Assembly: GCF_042747725.1 (NCBI RefSeq)
Contig: NZ_JBHZGO010000116.1
Coordinates: 1 to 64,000, forward strand
Reading direction: 5' to 3'
DNA from: FACHB-T130 sp042747725
Lineage (GTDB): Bacteria; Cyanobacteriota; Cyanobacteriia; Cyanobacteriales; FACHB-T130
Length of the DNA: 64,000 nt
A model generated the notes under the pieces. That model had not been told where the DNA came from, ran no database searches, and was given only the letters and a program-made list of their open reading frames with translations. The position numbers and the translations under genes were made by a program. Each line of letters opens with the position of its first letter. Within the stretch, counting starts at the first letter, position 1. Positions 6,822 through 15,888 of this stretch are shown one piece after another.

Positions 6822-8353
6822 TGCCACAGCCAGGAGTTGATCGGGTGACTGTGTCGCCAATGGATGTCTATAACCAAACTTTGGTTGCTCACGTACATCC
6901 ACCCGATTGGGTTAATCCTGAACCTGCGCCGAATTACAATTTGGTTGTAATTGGCGCGGGTACTGCGGGACTGGTGACAGCCGCAGGTGCAGCCGGTTTA
7001 GGCGCTAAAGTAGCGTTAATTGAAAAGCATTTGATGGGTGGAGATTGTCTTAATGTGGGTTGCGTTCCCTCGAAATGCATGATTCGCTCTTCTCGTGTTG
7101 TTGCAGATATTCGGGATGCAGCGCGATTTGGTGTTCGCGTTCCTGAAGGTACAGAAGTTGATTTTCCTGCCGTAATGGAGCGGATGCGGCGAATTCGTGC
7201 CGGGATTAGTCATCACGATTCTGCTGAAAGATTTCAAAATTTGGGCATCGATGTATTTTTGGGAGAGGCTCGGTTTTCTAGTTCTGACACTATCGAAGTT
7301 GGGGGCAAAAAATTACGTTTTAAAAAAGCAGTCATCGCTACGGGTGCGCGAGCTGTGAATCCCGGAATTGAAGGGTTACAAGAGGCAGGTTATCTCACCA
7401 ATGAAACAGTATTTTCTCTTACGGAACGACCAAAACGACTGGCAGTAATTGGTGGTGGCCCTATCGGTTGCGAATTGGCGCAGACATTTCAGTTGCTCGG
7501 TTCAGAAGTGGTGTTGCTGCATAAAAATGCTCATATTCTTGACAAAGAGGATGCTGACGCAGCTGAAATTGTGCAGAAAGCTTTTATTCGGGAAGGCATT
7601 AAGTTAGTATTGCAATCCAAAATTAAACGGGTTGAGCGAACCAGTGAAGGTAAAGTTATTTATTACGAATCCAATGGAAAAGAAAATTCAGTAACAGTCG
7701 ATGAAATTTTAGCTGGAGCCGGACGCGCTCCTAACGTTGAAGGCTTAAATCTTGAGGCGGTTGGCGTGCAGTACGATCCCAAAAAAGGGGTGATTGTCAA
7801 CGATCATCTGCAAACAACAAACCCCCGGATTTATGCCGCTGGTGATATCTGTATGGAATGGAAATTCACCCATGCTGCTGACGCTGCTGCCCGGATTGTG
7901 ATTCAAAATAGTTTGTTTTTTGGACGGAAAAAACTCACTTCGCTCTTCATGCCTTGGGGTACTTACACCAATCCAGAAATTGCCCATGTGGGGATGTACG
8001 AGAAAGACGCTCTAAGTAGAGGAATTGAGTTGGATACTTATTTTATTCCCTTTAGTGAAGTGGATCGAGCAGTTGCTGACGGCGAAGAAGAAGGATTTGC
8101 AAAAATTCACGTCAAGAAAGGCACCGATAAAATTTTAGGTGCAACGATTGTGGCGAGACACGCAGGTGACATGATTAGCGAAGTCACCTTGGCGATGGTA
8201 GGAAATGTTGGCTTGAAAACTCTAGCCACGGTTATTCACCCCTATCCCACGCAAGCTGAAGCGATTCGCAAAGCAGCAGATGCTTATAACCGCACTCGTT
8301 TAACGCCATTTGTGAAGAAGTTATTTTCTAATTGGTTGGCTTGGACGAGATAG
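6821..8353 (+). CDS. Mercuric reductase-like pyridine nucleotide-disulfide oxidoreductase
   Basis: A 510-residue FAD/NAD(P)H disulfide oxidoreductase. The FAD dinucleotide-binding motif (VVIGAGTAGLVTAAGAAGLG) lies near residue 42, the redox-active CLNVGCVPSK near 76, the NAD(P)H site (VIGGGPIGCELAQTF) near 209, the second FAD motif IYAAGDICMEW near 340 and the dimerisation motif HPYPTQAEA near 470. It lacks the N-terminal metal-binding domain and the C-terminal Cys pair of true MerA, so mercury reduction is not implied; an unknown disulfide or quinone substrate is more likely. An AGGAGG site precedes the start, and the gene is coupled to the TVP38-like gene. Confidence 0.8.
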   Translation: MPQPGVDRVTVSPMDVYNQTLVAHVHPPDWVNPEPAPNYNLVVIGAGTAGLVTAAGAAGLGAKVALIEKHLMGGDCLNVGCVPSKCMIRSSRVVADIRDAARFGVRVPEGTEVDFPAVMERMRRIRAGISHHDSAERFQNLGIDVFLGEARFSSSDTIEVGGKKLRFKKAVIATGARAVNPGIEGLQEAGYLTNETVFSLTERPKRLAVIGGGPIGCELAQTFQLLGSEVVLLHKNAHILDKEDADAAEIVQKAFIREGIKLVLQSKIKRVERTSEGKVIYYESNGKENSVTVDEILAGAGRAPNVEGLNLEAVGVQYDPKKGVIVNDHLQTTNPRIYAAGDICMEWKFTHAADAAARIVIQNSLFFGRKKLTSLFMPWGTYTNPEIAHVGMYEKDALSRGIELDTYFIPFSEVDRAVADGEEEGFAKIHVKKGTDKILGATIVARHAGDMISEVTLAMVGNVGLKTLATVIHPYPTQAEAIRKAADAYNRTRLTPFVKKLFSNWLAWTR

Positions 8354-8399
8354 CTGTTAATTTCACGTTCAAGTGCAAATTTCCAATATAGGAGTCGAT

Positions 8400-9644
8400 T
8401 TAGGTTTCGACAGCAAACGCTTCTGGATCAACGTCCCAGTTTACCCAGCGAATCGCCTCTCTGGCAGAGGTGAGGGTGGGTGGAACGCGCAGCACGTGAA
8501 GGTGTCCGGTGCTGGGACAGGTCATTTTCAGCAGATGGATGGGTTCGACATCAATATCTGCATCAATTTTGAGCAGGGTGTATTCGCGCCAGGTATCGAT
8601 AGCTTGCGTTGCCAACTTGTGACAAATGCGATCGCAACCAATCTGCTGAATCAACACTCGCCGGACTTCCGCATTGGATTCTGTCAACAGCCATTCGGCT
8701 TGCCACTGGTTCAGGTGCGTCCAATAGCGCCGAGGAAGGTCAGCATTAAAAGCAGAAACCCTCAGTTCTAGATTGGAATGATTAGCTAATACCGATAAAT
8801 CTTGAATAGAATTGCCGTTTAGAAAGAGATATTCCAAAGAATGCAGTTGTCCGATTTCTGGAGGCACAGATGCGAGCTGGTTGCCCCTCAAATCGAGATG
8901 AGTCAAAGAATGCAGTTGCCCGATTTCTGCTGGTAGGGATGCAAGCTGGTTGCCATCCAGAGCGAGCAATTTCAAAGAATGCAGTTGCCCAATCTCTGTT
9001 GGCAGGGATGCAAGCTGGTTGCCATCCAGAGCGAGAAATTGCAAAGAATGCAGTTGCCCAATTTCTGGCGGTAGCGATGCAATACGGTTGTTACCTACAT
9101 AGAGATTTGTTAAGGAATGCAGGTGCCCGATTTCTGGTGGCAGCGATGTGAGACAGTTGCCGCTTAGATAAAGACTGCCTAAGGAATACAGTTGCCCGAT
9201 TTCTGGCGGCAAGGATGTGAGCTGGTTGTCGTGCAGAGCGAGAGATTTCAAAGAATGCAGTTGCCCGATTTCTGGCGGCAGCGATGCAAGACTGTTGTTG
9301 TTTAGATAGAGATATTCCAAAGAATGCAGTTGTCCGATTTCTGGCGGCAGCGATGGGAGCTGGTTGTCGTGCAGAGCGAGAGATTTCAAAGAATGCAGTT
9401 GCTCGATTTCTGGCGGCAGCGATGCAAGACTGTTGTTGTTTAGATAGAGATATTCCAAAGAATGCAGTTGTCCGATTTCTGGCGGCAGCGATGGGAGCTG
9501 GTTGTACCTCAGATCGAGTTTTGTCAAGGAATGCAGTTGCCCTATCTCTGATGGCAGAGATGGGAGCTGTTTGTATCTCACACAGAGTTCTGTTTCATCT
9601 AGGGAATTTAGAATTTTCTGTCGAACTTCTTCCATCAGCGACAT
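8400..9644 (-). CDS. Leucine-rich repeat protein with conserved C-terminal domain
   Basis: 414 residues. After about 20 residues come about twelve tandem 23-residue leucine-rich repeats of the type LxxLxLxxNxLxSLPPEIGQLHSL, running to about residue 285. Repeats of this bacterial type form a curved protein-binding solenoid. The remaining ~125 residues are non-repetitive and end HLLKMTCPSTG...AREAIRWVNWDVDPEAFAVET, a tail I recall from several cyanobacterial proteins but cannot name securely. There is no signal peptide, so it is probably cytoplasmic, perhaps a scaffold or interaction partner. Coding units of 69 bp are nearly identical in places, showing recent internal duplication. Confidence 0.85.
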   Translation of the reverse strand: MSLMEEVRQKILNSLDETELCVRYKQLPSLPSEIGQLHSLTKLDLRYNQLPSLPPEIGQLHSLEYLYLNNNSLASLPPEIEQLHSLKSLALHDNQLPSLPPEIGQLHSLEYLYLNNNSLASLPPEIGQLHSLKSLALHDNQLTSLPPEIGQLYSLGSLYLSGNCLTSLPPEIGHLHSLTNLYVGNNRIASLPPEIGQLHSLQFLALDGNQLASLPTEIGQLHSLKLLALDGNQLASLPAEIGQLHSLTHLDLRGNQLASVPPEIGQLHSLEYLFLNGNSIQDLSVLANHSNLELRVSAFNADLPRRYWTHLNQWQAEWLLTESNAEVRRVLIQQIGCDRICHKLATQAIDTWREYTLLKIDADIDVEPIHLLKMTCPSTGHLHVLRVPPTLTSAREAIRWVNWDVDPEAFAVET

Positions 9645-9795
9645 CGTTTCATCCTTTACCTAAGCAAGTTGGGTAGGCTCAATTGGGTCGCCTACCGCTG
9701 AAGCTGGGCGAATACTTCAGCATTTCGTGTCTCTATACACCTATCCCCGGCTCAATTCCAGCTAAGTCTCCACGGCAAACGCTTCCCAGAAAAAC

Positions 9796-10719
9796 CTAAT
9801 TGCTACTTGCCGGTGTCTCACCCGCAATTCGCTTCGCTTCTTCCAAGAGATAATCAAAAAATGTGCGAGCGACAACGGAGAGTTGTTTGCCAGCCGGATA
9901 AGCGATATACCAATGACGGCTGATGGGAAAACCCTCCACATCAAGGATAGTGAGTTCGCTGCTGACACCATCCAACCCTAGCGTGTGGCGAGATAAGACA
10001 GAGATCCCTAAGCCACCTGCGATCGCTTGCTTGATCGCTTCATTACTCCCCAACTCCAACCTGACTTTCACAGAAACCTCATGCCGCTCGAATAATTGTT
10101 GCACCGATGAGCGCGTTCCCGACCCAGCCTCGCGCATAATAAACGGCTCACCCGCAAGACGAGAGAGTGGGATATTTTTTTGCTGAGCCAGTGGATGATT
10201 GACAGGTGCCAACACCACCAAGGGGTTTTCTAGAAACGGGTGGCAGCAGACATCCAGATGATCCGGTATTTGGCTAAGAATATACAAATCGTCCAGATTC
10301 TCGCTCATGCGGCTCAAGATCCGTTCGTGATTCGTCACCTGGAGGGCGATATCAATTCCCGGATAACGCTGGCAAAATGGCCCTAATAAACGCGGGACAA
10401 AATACTTAGTGGTAGTAATCACACTCAGCCGCAACCGTCCCTGTTTCAGCCCTTTCATTTCAGCCAGAGTCATCTCAAATTGGGCTAATCGATCGAAGAT
10501 TTCCCGGCACGTTACCATCAGTTCGCGTCCGGCATCTGTAAGATAAAGGCGCTTGCCCACTTGCTCAAACAGCGGCGAACCGACTGCTTTGGTGAGTTGC
10601 TTCACCTGTATGGAGACGGTAGGCTGGGTAAGAAACAGTTCTTCTGCCGCACGGGTAAAGCTCCCGTGGCGAGCAACCACCTCAAAAACCTTCAACTGGT
10701 GCAGCGTTGCCTGCTTCAA
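9796..10719 (-). CDS. LysR-type regulator, CmpR/CbbR-like
   Basis: A 307-residue LysR-family regulator. The N-terminal winged helix (LHQLKVFEVVARHGSFTRAA, LTQPTVSIQVKQL) is followed by an effector domain of the type in cyanobacterial CmpR and CbbR-like proteins (RLRLSVITTTKYFVPRLLGPF). CmpR activates bicarbonate-uptake genes at low CO2, sensing photorespiratory metabolites. Its position directly downstream of ccmO, in the same direction and 290 bp away, supports a role in carbon-concentrating control, but assignment as CmpR rather than another CbbR paralogue is inference. Confidence 0.75.
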   Translation of the reverse strand: MKQATLHQLKVFEVVARHGSFTRAAEELFLTQPTVSIQVKQLTKAVGSPLFEQVGKRLYLTDAGRELMVTCREIFDRLAQFEMTLAEMKGLKQGRLRLSVITTTKYFVPRLLGPFCQRYPGIDIALQVTNHERILSRMSENLDDLYILSQIPDHLDVCCHPFLENPLVVLAPVNHPLAQQKNIPLSRLAGEPFIMREAGSGTRSSVQQLFERHEVSVKVRLELGSNEAIKQAIAGGLGISVLSRHTLGLDGVSSELTILDVEGFPISRHWYIAYPAGKQLSVVARTFFDYLLEEAKRIAGETPASSN

Positions 10720-11009
10720 ACGCTCTTCTCCTGCCAGTTATAGATAAAACTCTATTGTAACTATCGCAAACAATACCTTTTATCCATGAAGATTCAAGGT
10801 TATGATTGAATCACTGAACAAAGTAACAGTCTTCCTTCCTAAAGGCGTTGTACATTTACTTGATGCTTGGTTAGGGAAGTTATCATTCATTTTCATCCTG
10901 TGGTTTTACAGGCTGATTTCCCTCTAACATCACAGTCATAAATGTGCAACGCTTTCCTTATGAAAGTAATTCTTAGCCTCAGTTCTACATTCACAATTTA
11001 AGATTTAAA
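10720..11009. other. Intergenic region between ccmO and the LysR gene
   Basis: 290 bp with no convincing open frame. It holds the promoter region of the LysR gene and the 3' end of the ccm transcript. I see A/T-rich stretches but no clear hairpin-plus-T-run terminator, so read-through from ccmO cannot be excluded. Confidence 0.4.
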
Positions 11010-11774
11010 TTATTCTGTAACCTGAATCGGTAACTCAGCTAAATCTGGCAATTCTACCAGCTGTTTTTCCTGTTCCTTGATGGAGACTGGCAACTTCAGG
11101 GGTTGGGGTTTCTCCTCTATCCAACAAGCCGCAGCAGGCAGGCATTGCTCCAGATCGTCCAACGGTCGAGGAATTACCATTAAAGAATTAAATTCACCAA
11201 TCCTCTCGGCTTCTTGCATACCCGCTTCGACAGCCACTGCGACATCTGCCACGGAACCCCGAATAATCGCGGTACATAAACCACCGCCAATCGTTTCGTA
11301 GGAAGACAGATACACTTCTGCTGCCTTGAGCATGGCGTCACAGGCTCCAACCATAGCCGGAAATCCCCGCGTTTCCAATAGACCAACAGCTTGATTGCTT
11401 AGACGGCTGTAACCGTTGCTATCGATAAGTTGGGATAAGTGTTTGCCAAGCGGAAAAATCACTTCCAAATTTGGCAGGGGGCGAGGAATCACCGAGGAGG
11501 AAATATACTGACCAAACTGTTCGGCAGTCTGGGCACCCGCTTCGACGGCTAAACGGACATCGGCAATGCCACCTCGGACAATAGCGGTACAGTAACCACT
11601 ACCAATTTTCTCAAACCCAATGAGCGTTACCCCAGCGGACTTCAGCATCATATCGGCACAGCCGACGATGGCGGGGAAACTCTGAGTCGAAACCATACCC
11701 AAAGCAGTGTCTTTAAAGCTTTTGGATTGACTTTGCCTCTCAAATCGAGCCAATCCTGGCTGTTGTACCTCCAC
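11010..11774 (-). CDS. ccmO: Carboxysome shell protein CcmO (tandem BMC domains)
   Basis: 254 residues with two bacterial-microcompartment (BMC) domains. The first (ALGMVSTQSFPAIVGCADMMLKSA) is near residues 24-115 and the second (AVGLLETRGFPAMVGACDAMLKAA) near 128-215, followed by a Glu/Pro-rich tail. Tandem BMC proteins form pseudohexameric trimers in the beta-carboxysome shell; CcmO is needed for shell assembly. It is the last gene of the ccmK-K-L-M-N-O order, 100 bp after ccmN. Length and domain order fit CcmO. Confidence 0.93.
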   Translation of the reverse strand: MEVQQPGLARFERQSQSKSFKDTALGMVSTQSFPAIVGCADMMLKSAGVTLIGFEKIGSGYCTAIVRGGIADVRLAVEAGAQTAEQFGQYISSSVIPRPLPNLEVIFPLGKHLSQLIDSNGYSRLSNQAVGLLETRGFPAMVGACDAMLKAAEVYLSSYETIGGGLCTAIIRGSVADVAVAVEAGMQEAERIGEFNSLMVIPRPLDDLEQCLPAAACWIEEKPQPLKLPVSIKEQEKQLVELPDLAELPIQVTE

Positions 11775-11876
11775 CTATGACCTCCGAGAGAAACTACTGT
11801 TGCGCCTAACTTTAGTATGCCCACAGTCACAGATTAGTTGATAATTGTTAGTGCTGATAACTGCCAAAAGTCAAAA

Positions 11877-12533
11877 CTATGAACTTTGAGTGTCTTTGGG
11901 GGGGTGGTTGGCGGATTTATAGTGAGGAAACAAAGTCGTCAGCAGCCGATTGAGGTTTGCTTGTCCATAGACTGGAGTACCAGCAGCTGGAGATGGCGGC
12001 GTTAGCTCCTTAGGGGTGTCTTCGCTGCTTGATGTGGAGAGAGTAGAAGCGATCGCTTGCCCATTTTGAGTTTCCTCGCCAGTCGATGCTGCGGGGAAGT
12101 CCTCTTGGTTCGCTGGCGGATCTGAGACAGCCTCACTGGAAGCGGCAGTTGGTGTGTCCGCAGTTGGGGTGTCGGCAATTTGACGAGTGTTATCTCCTAA
12201 CAGAGAACCCGGTGGCACGATTTGCCAAGACTCCACGTTACTGTTCAAAATCGTCGTCGTGGCACCGATGCAGGCATTAGCACCAATCTTGCCTTTGCCG
12301 ACGACGAGGACGCCAGCTCCCAATATTGCCCCTGTTTCCACTTCTATGGTGCCTTGGTGGGCATGAAGAATGGTTCCCATGCCGATGCAGACACCCGCAG
12401 CAATGATAATTTTACTGTCTGGAGCTGCTTGCAGGATCGCTCCCGGAGCGATCGCAGCACTGTCATCAATGCTTACATCCCCTTTCACATAAACTTGAGA
12501 GTTGCTAAGTGGCGGCAGTAGCGGCAAGTGCAT
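11877..12533 (-). CDS. ccmN: Carboxysome assembly protein CcmN
   Basis: 218 residues from the ATG at 12533; an upstream start at 12641 would add an unlikely Lys/Ser-rich lead. Residues ~10-125 are hexapeptide repeats (VYVKGDVSIDDSAAIAPGAI, TTILNSN) forming a left-handed beta-helix that binds the CcmM gamma-CA domain. A Pro/Ser/Thr-rich linker then leads to a C-terminal amphipathic encapsulation peptide (VYGQANLNRLLTTLFPH), which recruits CcmK shell proteins. Repeat motif, linker and peptide together make the call firm. It follows ccmM by about 140 bp. Confidence 0.92.
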   Translation of the reverse strand: MHLPLLPPLSNSQVYVKGDVSIDDSAAIAPGAILQAAPDSKIIIAAGVCIGMGTILHAHQGTIEVETGAILGAGVLVVGKGKIGANACIGATTTILNSNVESWQIVPPGSLLGDNTRQIADTPTADTPTAASSEAVSDPPANQEDFPAASTGEETQNGQAIASTLSTSSSEDTPKELTPPSPAAGTPVYGQANLNRLLTTLFPHYKSANHPPKDTQSS

Positions 12534-12671
12534 GGGGCTAGAAAGTAAGGAGTGGCGAAATAACTTTTGGCTGAAGGAGCAAGAATTTAATTTTTCTTGA
12601 TCCTTCATCCTTGCGGAAGGATCAAGAATGAAAAATTTCATCCTTCATCCTTCACATTCTTCATCCTTGCT

Positions 12672-14681
12672 TTAGCGGCTACCGCTCTTAGCTGGCTGTT
12701 GAATCAGCAACGGTTGGTTGACGCGACGCTTGGCTTTGGGGTCAATTCCAAAGAAGCGCACGTACTCCCCGACGTGGCTAGTCATGCAAGCTTCCAAGGC
12801 AGCGATCGCTTCTGCTTCCCGATTGGTTTCAATCGGAGAGCAAGTGTGCCAAGAACTGGTGCGGAAGTGGCGCTCATCGGCGTGTTCCGTGCCAATCTTG
12901 TAGCCTTGAGCCAATATATTTCGCACCTGCTCAACCGCCTCTGAATTTAACAGAGAACTATTCTCAATTTGCGGGGCGCTGGTGTAACTATTCGCTGGGG
13001 CAGTTTTGGCACTCTTGGGAGTGGGTGCGCCGTCGGGACGTTGGATAATTTGCTCTAGCACCCGCCGTTTGGCTTTGGAGTCGATGCCAATCAAGCGCAC
13101 GTATTCCCCTGGGTGTTCGGCTACGATCGCTTCTAAAGCTGCGATCGCTTGCGACGCCGACCGAGCTTCGATTGCTGTCCCACTCGTCCAGGAACTGGTG
13201 CGGAAGCGGCGTTCGTTCGCATATTCGGTACTAATCTTGTAGCCTTGATTCAGCAGGCTTTGCACTTGTTGTGCCAAGTCCCCACCCTGGAAGCTAGCTG
13301 TGTTCGCCGGTGATTGGGTGCTACCGTTATTAGATTTAGTGTTAGCAGTTTTAGTTGCTTTGGCTTGTGTGGGTGCCTGCCCGTTGGGACGTTGGATAAT
13401 TTGCTCTAGCACCCGCCGTTTTGCTTTGGAGTCAATGCCAATTAGGCGCACGTATTCCCCTGGGTGTTCGGCGACGATCGCTTCTAAAGCTGCGATCGCT
13501 TGCGACGCCGACCGAGCTTCGATTGCTGTCCCACTCGTCCAGGAACTGGTGCGGAAGCGGCGTTCGTTCGCATATTCGGTACTAATCTTGTAGCCTTGAT
13601 TCAGCAAGCTTTGCACTTGTTGTGCCAAGTCGCCGCTCATCTGTGAGCTGGCTGTCTGAGCCGGTGATTGGGCGCTACCGTTATTAGATTTAGTGTTAGC
13701 AGTTTTAGTTGCTTTGGCTTGTGTGGGTGCCTTCTGGTTGGGACGTTGGATAATTTGCTCTAGAACCCGCCGCTTAGCTTTAGAATCTATGCCAATTAAG
13801 CGCACGTATTCCCCTGGGTGTTCGGCAAGTGTCGCTTCCAAAGCAGCGATCGCTTCCGACGCCGACCGAGCTTCGATTGCTGTCCCACTCGTCCAGGAAC
13901 TGGTGCGGAAGCGGCGTTCGTTCGCATATTCGGTACTAATCTTGTAGCCTTGATTCAGCAGGCTTTGTACTTGTTGAGCCAAGTCGCCGCTGGAAGTGGC
14001 ACTCGTCGATACTGATGCAGCAGGACGGCGATCGCTGTTGGCTTGGTTAGGTGGATTCAACTCATCCCGAATTGGTGTAATACACGCAACATCTCCAGCA
14101 CACAAATAGCCAGCTCTTAGCGCCTCATTAATCCCAACTACATGGCGGCTAAACTCGGTATCTTGTGTTTGCACATCCGATAGGCGGTCAGCTTGCTGCT
14201 GATTGGTAATCACCGCTCCCGAAGGTACGTACTTTCCTGGAGGAATCTCTACATCCTGAATCAAGGCGTGCATCATCACAATGCAGCCTTTCCCCACCCT
14301 AGCGTTAAATACCGTAGAGCGGAAGCCAATAAAGCAATTCTCCCCGACATAAGCTGGGCCGTGAATCAAAGCCAGATGGGTTAAGGAAGCATTCTTCCCT
14401 ACCCACACCGAGTATTCCTGATTGTCATCCCCAACGACTCGACCTTGTTCCAAACCGTGAATTACCACACCATCTTGGATATTCGTGCCTTCGCCGATGT
14501 AAAATGGCGCTCCTTCATCAGCCCGGATCGAAGTTCCTGGTGCCACTAACACATTAGACCCAATCCGCACATCTCCAATAATGTTGGAAAAAGAATGCAC
14601 GTAAGCGCTGGCATCAATTTTCGGTTCCGCCAAACTTTTTGACCAAGGGGTCGGGGGAGCCGCAAAGTTGCGGGCTGCCAT
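12672..14681 (-). CDS. ccmM: Carboxysome organiser CcmM (gamma-CA domain plus four SSUL repeats)
   Basis: 669 residues from the ATG at 14681, preceded by GAGG. Residues ~1-205 are a gamma-carbonic-anhydrase hexapeptide domain. Candidate zinc ligands are H75, H102 and H107, and C194/C200 correspond to the disulfide pair reported for an active cyanobacterial CcmM. Then come four Rubisco small-subunit-like (SSUL) repeats near 232-318, 350-436, 468-553 and 580-665, joined by Ala/Thr/Ser/Lys-rich linkers. SSULs bind Rubisco and condense it in the carboxysome. Only the fourth SSUL has the Cys pair (18 residues apart) linked to redox control. The first three are nearly identical in DNA. Confidence 0.95.
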   Translation of the reverse strand: MAARNFAAPPTPWSKSLAEPKIDASAYVHSFSNIIGDVRIGSNVLVAPGTSIRADEGAPFYIGEGTNIQDGVVIHGLEQGRVVGDDNQEYSVWVGKNASLTHLALIHGPAYVGENCFIGFRSTVFNARVGKGCIVMMHALIQDVEIPPGKYVPSGAVITNQQQADRLSDVQTQDTEFSRHVVGINEALRAGYLCAGDVACITPIRDELNPPNQANSDRRPAASVSTSATSSGDLAQQVQSLLNQGYKISTEYANERRFRTSSWTSGTAIEARSASEAIAALEATLAEHPGEYVRLIGIDSKAKRRVLEQIIQRPNQKAPTQAKATKTANTKSNNGSAQSPAQTASSQMSGDLAQQVQSLLNQGYKISTEYANERRFRTSSWTSGTAIEARSASQAIAALEAIVAEHPGEYVRLIGIDSKAKRRVLEQIIQRPNGQAPTQAKATKTANTKSNNGSTQSPANTASFQGGDLAQQVQSLLNQGYKISTEYANERRFRTSSWTSGTAIEARSASQAIAALEAIVAEHPGEYVRLIGIDSKAKRRVLEQIIQRPDGAPTPKSAKTAPANSYTSAPQIENSSLLNSEAVEQVRNILAQGYKIGTEHADERHFRTSSWHTCSPIETNREAEAIAALEACMTSHVGEYVRFFGIDPKAKRRVNQPLLIQQPAKSGSR

Positions 14682-14712
14682 ATCTCTAAACCTCACTAAC
14701 TGAACAAAGTAA

Positions 14713-15015
14713 CTAACGATATTGTTCTTTCTTGCTGTACAGGAGGCGATTTTCTACACTGACCGTGTCAATAATCGCCACCACCATCGCATCAAGAGGA
14801 CGCTTTTCGCTGCCATCTACAATCCGGGCAGCACTCCCACGGCTTACCAGAACCCACTCATCAAAACCAGCGCCTACCTGATCGCCAGCTACCTCGTATT
14901 GTGGTAGGAGCTGTCCCTCTTCATCGATGAATTGCAACAGCAGTAGCTTGACGCCTCGAAGACTAGGCTCTTTGTGGGTACTAACAACCGTGCCACGAAC
15001 CTTAGCAATTTGCAT
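14713..15015 (-). CDS. ccmL: Carboxysome vertex protein CcmL
   Basis: 100 residues of the EutN/CcmL family: MQIAKVRGTVVSTHKEPSLRGVKLLLLQ, DQVGAGFDEWVLVSRGSAAR and AMVVAIIDTVSVE are all present. CcmL pentamers close the twelve vertices of the icosahedral shell. The gene sits between ccmK and ccmM with a 31-bp gap to ccmM, in the standard order. Length is normal. Confidence 0.95.
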   Translation of the reverse strand: MQIAKVRGTVVSTHKEPSLRGVKLLLLQFIDEEGQLLPQYEVAGDQVGAGFDEWVLVSRGSAARIVDGSEKRPLDAMVVAIIDTVSVENRLLYSKKEQYR

Positions 15016-15104
15016 TTTCGGTAATTGGGAAAAAGGGAAAAAGGTAATTGGGAAGGTCTTTTCCGATTACCGATGACCCATTACCCCTTACCCGTGACCT
15101 AATC

Positions 15105-15446
15105 TTACGGTCTGTTGAAAGGACGAATGCCACTGACACTTTCCCGGAATTGTTCAACAGCTTCGGTGTAACGAATGGGCAGAACGTACTCCAGGTTCTC
15201 GTGGGGACGCGCAATAATGTGAGTGGACAATACTTGACCGCCATTCACTCGCTTCACGGAATCAACCCCCGCCGATACAGAAGCTTGCACTTCCGAGACA
15301 TCTCCCCGCACGATCACGGTGACGCGACCGCTGCCGATTTTTTCATAACCCACTAACGTGACGCGGGCAGCTTTGACCATCGCATCAGCAGCTTCCACAA
15401 CGGCAGGAAAGCCTAGTGTTTCAATCATTCCAACTGCAATTGCCAT
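15105..15446 (-). CDS. ccmK: Carboxysome shell hexamer protein CcmK (second copy in operon)
   Basis: 113-residue single-BMC-domain protein: MAIAVGMIETLGFPAVVEAADAMVKAARVTLVGYEKI, pore loop KIGSGRV, and HIIARPHENLEYVLPIRYTE. CcmK hexamers tile the shell facets and their pores pass bicarbonate and sugar phosphates. It differs from its neighbour mainly by a longer C-terminal tail (EAVEQFRESVSGIRPFNRP), as in CcmK1-type proteins. Intergenic DNA of 134 bp separates the two copies, so each may have its own leader. Confidence 0.93.
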   Translation of the reverse strand: MAIAVGMIETLGFPAVVEAADAMVKAARVTLVGYEKIGSGRVTVIVRGDVSEVQASVSAGVDSVKRVNGGQVLSTHIIARPHENLEYVLPIRYTEAVEQFRESVSGIRPFNRP

Positions 15447-15579
15447 GCCTTTCTTCCTTCGCTAAATTTAAGTGTTTTGACTTGAAAGCTTGGTATGTGT
15501 GAGAGTTTCGAGTTGAGACGCGACCTAATATAAGGCAAACAACACCGCCACAAGAGCGATGCTGGCGTCTTGACCCTAC

Positions 15580-15888
15580 TTAAGTACGGAACTGTTCGAC
15601 GAGTTCCGTGTAACGAATCGGTAGCACATACTCAAGGTTCTCATGAGGACGCGCAATGATGTGGGTGGACAGAACTTCTCCGCCATTCACACGCTTGGCT
15701 GCATCCACTCCAGCGGACACTGACGCCTGCACCTCAGAGACATCCCCCCGAACAATTACCGTTACCCTGGCACTGCCAATTTTTTCATAGCCTACCAGTG
15801 TAACGCGAGCCGCTTTAACCATCGCATCCGCAGCTTCTACAATCGCTGGAAAGCCTTTGGTTTCAATCATTCCAACCGCAATTGGCAT
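15580..15888 (-). CDS. ccmK: Carboxysome shell hexamer protein CcmK (first gene of operon)
   Basis: 102-residue BMC-domain protein, very close to the adjacent copy (same ETKGFPAIVEAADAMVKAARV core, pore loop KIGSARV) but with the short C-terminus typical of CcmK2, the major facet protein. It is the first gene of the ccmKKLMNO run; an AGGAGATAAT site lies immediately upstream of the ATG at 15888. The pore loop has Ala where the neighbouring copy has Gly (GSAR versus GSGR). Confidence 0.93.
   Translation of the reverse strand: MPIAVGMIETKGFPAIVEAADAMVKAARVTLVGYEKIGSARVTVIVRGDVSEVQASVSAGVDAAKRVNGGEVLSTHIIARPHENLEYVLPIRYTELVEQFRT

Noticed and set aside
6821..8353. Mercury-resistance operon
   Set aside because: The flavoprotein lacks the metal-binding domain and C-terminal Cys pair, and no merR, merT or merP is nearby.
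8400..9644. CRISPR array
   Set aside because: The regular 69-bp repeats are coding LRR units with no variable spacers; no cas genes are in the window.
8870..9676. Plus-strand frames opposite the LRR gene (AGC, KNAVA repeats)
   Set aside because: They mirror the 69-bp repeat units of the LRR gene; the minus frame has canonical LRR consensus.
13006..13947. Repeated plus-strand frames opposite ccmM
   Set aside because: Antisense shadows of the duplicated SSUL-coding units.
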